Assembly: GCA_016165875.1 (NCBI GenBank)
Contig: JABBOT010000006.1
Span: forward strand, 1,203,438 to 1,267,437
Source of the DNA: Acanthopleura granulata
Taxonomy: Eukaryota; Mollusca; Polyplacophora; Chitonida; Chitonidae
Direction of reading: 5' to 3'
DNA length: 64,000 bases
Part shown: positions 57,448-64,000 of the stretch, piece after piece
Layout: every line of letters starts with the position of its first letter
Numbering within the stretch: the stretch's first letter is position 1
Position numbers and translations under genes: made by a program
The notes under the pieces: generated by a model
Told to the model about the DNA's origin: nothing
Databases searched by the model: none
The model's input: only the letters and a program-made list of their open reading frames with translations

Positions 57448-57800
57448 TACAGTTCGTGACAAAACACACAAACGCAAGTAAGCTCAACCAGAAGCATGCA
57501 GAGGGGAATTCTGGTCATGCCAAATACTAACAATATACACAGAGCAGCATTTCCTGCAAAATAAAAAATACAGTTCATGACAAAACACACAAACGCAAGT
57601 AGGCTAAACCAGAAACATACAGAGGGGAATTCTGGTCATACAACAGAGCATCACACAGAAAAGAAAGTCAAACATTATACACAAAGCAGCATTTAATGCA
57701 AATAAATAAATAAATTACAGTTCACGACACAATACACGAACGTAAATGGGTTAAACTAGACACGTGCAGAGGGAAATTCTGGTCATGCAAAGCAGAACAT
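57448..57800 (-). repeat. Three 115-150 bp tandem repeats in the 3' UTR of a non-LTR retrotransposon
   Basis: Units begin near 57450, 57570 and 57717. They share 'acagttcatgacaaaacaca', 'aaacgcaagtaggctaaacc', 'gaggggaattctggtcat', 'cacaaagcagcattt' and an A-rich end ('aaataaataaataaat'). They lie directly after the reverse-strand ORF2 end, so they form its 3' untranslated region. Confidence 0.8.
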
Positions 57801-59330
57801 CAGAGCAAAAATCTTCAATAACAGAAAAAAAGAAAAAAAAATGACAATGTAGTTTCCAAGTGCTTGAAGCACTTTTTGGACATTTCTTATCGGCTTGAAC
57901 ACAGATTCCATACACGGTCTACACACCACTGCACAAATAAGATCATTAAAAAGTTTAGTTCTCTGGGTTGTAAACTTGTAACATTTAATCAAAAAATGTT
58001 CACACGTTTTACTAACAAGACAGCCTTAATAAAGGCTCGATTCACGTAATTAAGACCTCTGGAGATATGAATCTAATGGCATATGGCGTGATTTCAATCT
58101 ATAAAACATAACTTCCTTTCCCAGAGGCTTCCCACTGACTCCTCCAAGGACCTATAAAAGTTAGCTGTTGCTAATGATGTCTGGTGGTGTAAAACTAATA
58201 TTTCGAATGACACTAGTATAAGCAAGAACTTGTTTTGGTAGGAAATCTGCCGATTCATTTCTAGCTATACCTGCATTCCCTGGGATCCAAGCATGATTGT
58301 TGTTAACTCCTTTAAAATGTAACACTGTACACATGTGTAAAAACTCTGAATGCGGATACATTCCAACTGAAGTTTCTTCTGGCTTACGAAACATTCGTAA
58401 AAATAACAACATCATTCGGACTAAAATCCATGACAAAATACAGTGATGTTAAAATAGCTATAAGTTCAGCCGCAAGTACTGACCTAAAATCGGATAACCG
58501 GAAGCTTTTATTATACTTCTGGGATACAAAAACCTGCCCCAACGTGCCACTCTCTGGACATTTGGATGCATCAGTTTAAATATTCAAACAGTGTCTGAAA
58601 TTTTCGCAGACGTAACTGATTGAGAAGGATTTCATGGCATTTAAAGGATCAGATTTCTTAATCACACCTTAAAGATCTAAGTGCCAAGGTGGAAAGTTAC
58701 GGACAGAGATTTCTTTAAGGCAACTTCTGTTATAGACCGAACGTTAAATTATATGCAGTGCTGTAAGATTAAATGGCTTATACTTATTATCTCCATTCAA
58801 AATGCTGTCACGGTCACAAGGGTTAAAACAAGGATGCTGAGTTATTAAAAAATGTCTTCAATACAAGAGAATACTTCAGAGTGCAGATGTATCTCCTAAG
58901 ATCCAGCTGCCACTCATCAGAGGTCACTTGTAAAACATTAAGCGGAGTGGTCTTAAGCGTCCCTGTACAAGTCTTGAGAGCAGCAAACTGAACAGCATCC
59001 AATTTACATTTAGGAGAAAAGCAAGCAGGGTCAAAAGCTTCACAACAATGGTCTAGACGCGAACTTATCAACACTCTGTATAAGATTAGAAGGCAGGATT
59101 TATCTGCCCCCCACCCCACCAAGATTTCCCAGACATAACCCGCGTAAGGTTCTGACATTCTGATTTCACTATGCTTTGGCCATGTAAGTCTCTTGTGAAA
59201 TACAACGCCAAGATATTTGAATGACGTCTTTGGGCGAGCCCCTAATTCTCCGAACAAACAGATCGGATTACCGCTGACCGATTTCACGCTTGTGTCCACT
59301 TTCATCACAACGTCTCAATTTCATTATACG
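57801..59330 (-). pseudogene. Non-LTR retrotransposon ORF2 remnant: reverse transcriptase end, RNase H and C-terminal part (I-like clade)
   Basis: On the minus strand 58823-59308 is open for 161 codons. It includes FKYLGVVFHKRLTWPKHSE, LLILYRVLISSRLDHCCEAF, and LKTCTGTLKTTPLNVLQVTS, the thumb and downstream part of LINE reverse transcriptases. At 58440-58600 two shifted frames give a GTLGQVF and LAAELIAILTSL stretch. At 58161-58436 follows HAWIPGNAGIARNESADFL. Together these are RNase H motifs (DASK-like, AEL, NE-AD). At 57783-58005 comes CEHFLIKCYKF and the usual LINE C-terminus. The catalytic reverse transcriptase core and the endonuclease are missing, so the copy is 5'-truncated near 59330. 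RNase H with this layout fits I-like LINEs. The copy is dead: several frameshifts and stops. Confidence 0.85.
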
Positions 59331-59459
59331 AGCCAGAAGCTGAGCTTGTCCTGATCTAAGCAGTGTGTGATATCGCTAAATGTTCGAGTACACCTACCCA
59401 ATTAGTGCTGCGGCCATATTACCTGTGTTTAGTACCCCCCCCCCCCACGTTTCCCCATC

Positions 59460-59740
59460 AAAGACTTTAAAAATGGTGCTTTTTGCTGCCTGGCTTGGCT
59501 GTCAGCACTGAGAGGTCAGGCCAAGGAAACAGGACTGGTCTGTCCGGGGTCAGTATAATGTGACCGGGTGGGATGTAATGTCAGGTGTCTTCGGCATGAT
59601 GTTCCAGTTGCGGCAGCACTTTGACGGCATGGACTGACCCTGCCACAAGAAGACACGGAGAATATATACATTCTAAGGACTGTTGGTCGTCAAACGTCTG
59701 AAATATTGTGAGGTACGACGTAAAACCCAAGCATACATCT
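59460..59740 (+). repeat. Interspersed repeat family C (molluscan type)
   Basis: 'gtcagtataatgtgaccggg', 'tgggatgtaatgtcaggtgt', 'cttcggcatgatgttccagt', 'gcggcagcactttgacgg', 'ctgccacaagaagacac' and 'gaggtacgacgtaaaaccca'. I recall this arrangement from dispersed repeats in molluscan genomes. No coding capacity is visible. A C-run at 59436-59446 precedes it. Only one copy lies in this window. Confidence 0.6.
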
Positions 59741-60545
59741 ATATCCACGTTTTCTACTCTTTATTATAAGTACATACAACACTGGTTTTGTAATTTACAC
59801 ATCCACAATGCATTTGTATCAGGTGTACACAAATTTTGCTTTACTTATACACACGTCTCTGTGGATGTATCACGCAAATTATGTAATGCTGGTTCACAAA
59901 ATTATGTGGACGTGCATTTTTACAACAATAATGTGTACCACCCGTACACAATAATTTTAAAGCGTATCTGTTCGTCACGAGTGATGAAGTTCCCGATCAC
60001 AATGCCAAACGTCGGCTGTTTACTCCAAGCCCTCCAGTTTTCTCCACTCATAAAACTAGCAAAAACTTAATCGTGGGAAAGATTTGTGTAGAAATATGCT
60101 CAATCTCTGATATGTCTGCCCAGACGTAAAATTAGAATGATTCAGTATTATTAATTTAAGCTTAGACTTTCAGCTGTACTGCTTTAAATGTATTTATACG
60201 ATGAGCACAATAAGTCGTATTGCGGTTAGCATGAACACCTGCGTTTCAGTACCAGATTCCTATACTGAACACTTAAAGCCAGTTGGTGGGTCTCTTCTAC
60301 AGATCAATGCCTAACTAAGGGAAAACAGGCAAGGAAGCTTTGAGTGAATTACCGGAAGAAAAAAAATCAGTAGTAATTAAAAAAATTGGGCACAACGTTG
60401 TAATTGTCGTGGGAGTACGATAAGCAAGTTTAAACATCTGTACTGATCTGTATGTATCCCATACATCATAAATACTCTTAGCAATAAAAATAAATGATTT
60501 AGAATGTAAAACCTCCTGAATGTTTATAGAAATGAAGTAGGTTTA
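59741..60545. other. Gene-free stretch
   Basis: The 120-codon + frame at 59708-60070 partly covers family C and otherwise shows no motif. Nothing else was recognised. Confidence 0.4.
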
Positions 60546-60772
60546 CACCCACATTCGGAGCCAATTACCGAGGTGACTTTCACCAACGCGATCGCTGGGA
60601 GTTCAAACCCAGCTCATGCTGGCTTCCTCTCTGGCCGTAGGAAGGAAGGTCCCCCAGCAACCTAGGGATGGTCCTGGGTTTCCCTTAGGCTCTGACATAA
60701 TTCTGGTCACCGTCGTATAAGTGAAATATTCTTCAGTAGCACAAAACGCCAGTCAAATAAATAAATAATACA
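60546..60772 (+). mobile_element. tRNA-derived SINE, near full length
   Basis: 'acgcgatcgctgggagttca' (box B), 'catgctggcttcctctctgg', 'ggtcctgggtttcccttagg', 'gtcgtataagtgaaatattc' and 'cagtcaaataaataaataat'. The head is diverged. Confidence 0.88.
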
Positions 60773-61304
60773 GCCATATTCCTTGAATAGTCATGAAAAT
60801 ATAGTTACTACGCCTTCATATGAGGTACTTTATGGCAGTATGTGTTAAAAGCGCCGTGTAGCCCATTCGGCATTCATGTCCTATCAGAAAACAGGTTACA
60901 TGAGAAACAGCAGCAATGAACCTTTGTACTGGTCTAGTGTACGAACAACTGCAACTAAGAGTCTAGGAGCGCTGGAGAAGTGTCGGTCATTATTGACCGG
61001 TGCGGGGAGATAAAGCCGAGGCAAAGTGGCCTTGAAAGGCTGGTTGGGCTCTCACGTCAGGCGTGATAACGCCTCCTCTGCTGCTCTATTTACTCCTCAG
61101 ACACGATAAGTAGTCAGTACAGACTAATGTGGTGGGACTAGGCCTTCGTAACATGAAGCAGTATTGGTGGCAAAGCCACGCTTGAGTGGACAGTAGCTGC
61201 TATGATGTTTAACAGGGATGTGTCCTGACACAGATCCGACTTTTGGTATTGACCGGTCCATTTCTTGTTGCGTGCCGGCTGCAACGCTTGGGAAGATATA
61301 AAAG
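60773..61304. other. Gene-free stretch
   Basis: Nothing coding was recognised. A locally G+C-richer part lies at 60960-61090, without known motifs. Confidence 0.4.
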
Positions 61305-61410
61305 ACTGTTGTACAGAGATTAAAACCAGAACAAAGACGACAGTGCGTTAGTTGGCAAATCGTCACACGTAACCGGTGAAATCCGGCCTCCTCTAGGTTA
61401 GGTTATATAA
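61305..61410 (+). repeat. Repeat family A, inner fragment
   Basis: 'gttgtacagagattaaaacc', 'agaacaaagacgacagtgcg', 'ttggcaaatcgtcacacgta' and 'gtgaaatccggcctcctcta'. Confidence 0.7.
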
Positions 61411-61599
61411 AGTGAAACGTTTTCATTTCTGACACATCTGTTGACCATTTCGTTTGCTGACCAGGCATAAATAGCAAATAAAATTCATGAACTGCGATTG
61501 ACAGAATAAAGTACAAGGAAATCTTTCGGACAGAAAAGCTCTAAACTTGTATCCAAATTATGATGTGAATGGATGTCTGCCAGTAATGTACTGACCATC

Positions 61600-61755
61600 A
61601 AAAGAACGTCCTGCATCTGCTGTCTTCGATTATATATTGGAAGGCCTGTCAATAATCCTGCGGGTGATAGTGGGTTTCTCTTTCCTGCCCCGTAGTGTTT
61701 GCCGCCGTCGTCTCGGCGAGTCTGACGTAAAACACCAGCCAAATAAACAAACCAA
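61600..61755 (+). mobile_element. SINE, diverged 3' two-thirds
   Basis: 'ttggaaggcctgtcaataat', 'gcgggtgatagtgggtttct', 'tgccgccgtcgtctcggcga' and 'acgtaaaacaccagccaaat' follow the family order. The 'taagtgaaatatt' block is lost. Confidence 0.75.
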
Positions 61756-63284
61756 AAGCAAATATGCAAGTAAATTTGATCAGGTGTCACCATTTTTTGC
61801 ATTCATGTAGGCGCATGCAAAATCGAAATCAAATAAACAGAATTCCTAGCTACAGAAATGGGCCAGTGTTTTTAGGGGAGACATCGCCATGTCCGCAAGA
61901 AGTGAGGAAACATTTTAGAATTTTTGCATGTGTATTGCATATGAGTTTAAATTATGGGCACACTATAAATCCAATCTACATCATGTTTCCATTAATTCAA
62001 GAAACAGCCACAACCTTCTCTTCTTCGCATAAAGTTTATTTGTAACATTCAATATGAATTCGCTAAAAGCAAAGTATGACCGTTATTTTGCATATGTCGG
62101 AGACGCCTAAAAGGAAAAAAAAATTCAATTCTCTTAAGCGATGTATCTTTACTTAAGCACGGTGTCTTTAATCTTGCAATAAATACTCTAGAGAAATTTA
62201 AGTCATGTTTACTAGAATGTTGGACAGTTATCTTGCAGAAATCACCACTGATTCTGTGGCAACGTTAAAATTCTGGATTTCGGATAACTCATGAGTGTAC
62301 GACACCAACCAGGACAAATGCCCTTTATCTAATACCACTGGCTGATCACAAAGTCATATTTATTGGGCTTCTCAAGTCAACTGTAATTCGTCTACCGTTG
62401 CCTTACATGTAGTGTGTATAGTTGCACTATACAGCCACTCCACTACCCATTTATGCAGAGTGTAAAACAAATCCACTCATTTATGTTCAGTGTAATACGA
62501 GTTCGTAACGATTTCACGGGCCAGCGACTGGCGGATTAGAAACACATTGCCTTCGTTACTTTCCCGTGCATTCTAAATAGAACTACTCCTACTTCCTTCG
62601 TCAGGCCTAACGTCGAGATCTGCGATACAGTTCTAAGATACATACGAGCCATTTTGTTCTGTCGCACTCCTTTCAGGGGGTCAAGAGGTAAGGTCACTCG
62701 ATCACATGCAAGTATCATGTGATTTAGAAGCACATAACGATTGAATATGAGTTCGTTATCACACTACTGGATGCCGCCATGTAGGGACTACGTCGTGTAA
62801 ATCACACTCGTTTTCCTTCGATGACGTGATAAAAAGATACCGGATATCATATTGTGTACGGGAAACACTTTCGTGACCCTCTTTTGTCAACACGATTTGT
62901 TCCATGCTATTCGTCGATTAAAAGTAGAAACACTATACCATTCAATTTGTTGCATTCGGGAATAAACGAATAGCAGCTCACACGTTACAACTTCAGACGC
63001 AATTCCTGTACACAAGCTACACACACATCGTTTTGCTATACCTGTGTGTTGTAAATGTGTTGCGAAACCCTGGAAGTTAGCTATTTTGAGGAAGTAGTAT
63101 CTATAGCCCCTTAACATCGTAAAAGTCAGTCAATCAGCTTTCATAATTAAAAGCAATATAGCAAGCGAAGAAACTTGAAGACACCAAAGGTTTCCGAATA
63201 TATCAACCATGTACTATATGGGACGCGGAATTCTCACAAAAACGACAAAAACTACTGTGGTGAACGGGAAACCACCATGTTAAA
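61756..63284. other. Gene-free stretch
   Basis: No gene, exon or repeat is recognised. Frames at 61764-62045 (+), 62536-62733 (-) and 62887-63117 (-) have no motif. Confidence 0.4.
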
Positions 63285-63689
63285 TTGAGCGAAATGTCAC
63301 TTTGGCTTGAAACAGCATGGGTCGTGCATAAACATCACCCGATAACAACGAACGCACCGGTTCAGATGGCGCTTCGAATGAAAGGCGCTATGCTGATTTT
63401 GCCAGAGAAAGTTCCCACAGAAGCTCTTACAGAGATACGCTGTGCACATTTCTGTGGTCCTGGATTTGCTTCATATGTCGAATTCCGTTACTTCATGCGA
63501 CAAATTTCACTGAGTGAATATCCCTTCGCCTTGGCTTTTTCCGTTGTCTATATTTTGACAAATGCCGTAGAAAGACAAAACAGTTATTATTTTTGCAGTA
63601 TTTGGCATCACATGGATTTACCTTCATTGACTGATACTTTCCCCATCAGAATAACTCATTGCCCACGGTACGTACAACCGTTTGCTTGA
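63285..63689 (+). pseudogene. Possible fragment of a core-2/I-branching N-acetylglucosaminyltransferase (GCNT, GT14)
   Basis: The 134-codon open frame includes KVPTEALTEIRCAHFCGPGF and, about 20 residues later, ISLSEYPFALAFSVV followed by AVERQ and NSYYFC. In GCNT-type Golgi enzymes, which add branching GlcNAc to O-glycans, the lumenal domain has a cysteine-x-x-phenylalanine, then (S/T)-x-E-x-x-FP(L/I)A(F/Y)S(I/V)VV, then VERLLRAIYRPQN-x-YC. The order fits. The segment LLRAIYRPQ is missing and the sequence after NSYYFC no longer matches, so it would be a broken copy. No transmembrane anchor is visible. The match is my own reading and could be chance. Confidence 0.3.
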
Positions 63690-64000
63690 AGCAGGAGATC
63701 TTTATCATAGATCCTCTCATTCTCGAGTCTTCAGTGGAATGAACTCCATGTCTTTTCCCGCAAATCATCAGGGCTGTAAGTGACTTGGCCTATCAACTAA
63801 AAGCTGTAACACCTCAATCGAACTCTTGTCCTCGTCACCTGTCAAGCGCATGTAAAGCTCGCAGAAGCCGCGTTAAATTTGTCGGCAATTTTGGTTAGTG
63901 CCGATATCGAATTTTTGCCGTGGAGTTAGCAAGCGGAAGACGATATACTCTTTCGTGCCGACTTTGATTTACAGGAATTAACTATCATCGATCTTATTCA
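63690..64000. other. Right edge, no gene recognised
   Basis: If the preceding frame is a GCNT relic, its continuation should lie here. I see only short broken frames on both strands. Confidence 0.35.

Noticed and set aside
63285..63330. Receptor exon 3 candidate (EMSLWLETAW resembles the S-x-WL-x-x-W part after DEKNQ)
   Set aside because: There is no acceptor with a pyrimidine tract before it, no DEKNQ-like residues and no donor at the expected distance.

Overview
This window looks like nuclear DNA of a lophotrochozoan animal, most likely a mollusc. It is AT-rich and mostly non-coding. At least a dozen copies of one tRNA-derived SINE share a central and tail domain (a 3' part like 'taagtgaaatattcttgag' followed by (aaat)n) of a type I know from bivalve and other molluscan genomes. 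The window also holds minisatellites, local segmental duplications and older interspersed repeats. I see no bacterial gene arrangement and no rRNA, free-standing tRNA or CRISPR array.

Host gene. Three exons support part of one gene (or of tandem paralogues) on the + strand. Two paralogous first exons (13146-13206 and 17370-17430) are both 61 bases long. Each encodes a 20-residue signal peptide starting MYG and ends in TGT ACA G followed by GTAAG. At 48625-48788 there is a clear second exon of a nicotinic acetylcholine receptor subunit (cys-loop, N-terminal extracellular helix and beta1 region). Its splice phase matches both first exons exactly. No further receptor exon was found, so the rest probably lies beyond the right edge, and most of the window is intron.

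Region by region. 1-12 kb: an old duplicated segment (about 0.62-2.56 kb and 10.15-11.62 kb) and mosaic repeats. 12-18 kb: the two signal-peptide exons, a 55-bp tandem array and a perfect hairpin. 18-37 kb: gene-poor intronic sequence with SINEs, repeat families A and B, a 32-bp minisatellite and a minisatellite grown out of a SINE. 37-39.3 kb: a cluster of family A. 39.8-47.3 kb: three diverged copies of a 2.1-2.4 kb segment. 48.6 kb: the receptor exon. 50.9-56.3 kb: a compact, decayed virus-like gene block. 57.4-59.3 kb: a 5'-truncated non-LTR retrotransposon with RNase H and a tandem-repeat 3' UTR. 60-64 kb: SINEs, family A, and a possible GCNT-like glycosyltransferase fragment at the right edge.

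The virus-like block is the most notable part. Two short gene strings diverge from about 53.43 kb. Leftward there is an unknown gene, a double jelly-roll-type major capsid protein (MCP), an FtsK/HerA-type packaging ATPase and a small gene. Rightward there are five small unknown genes, one with a glycine-rich membrane segment, ending at a strong hairpin. A further small gene points back toward the block. Spacing between genes is mostly 12-83 bases, with one overlap, no introns, and visibly higher G+C than the flanks. MCP and ATPase together recall Polintons/adintoviruses, but I find no trace of protein-primed DNA polymerase B, integrase or terminal inverted repeats. Most genes carry stops or frameshifts, so this is an endogenous fossil lying downstream of receptor exon 2.
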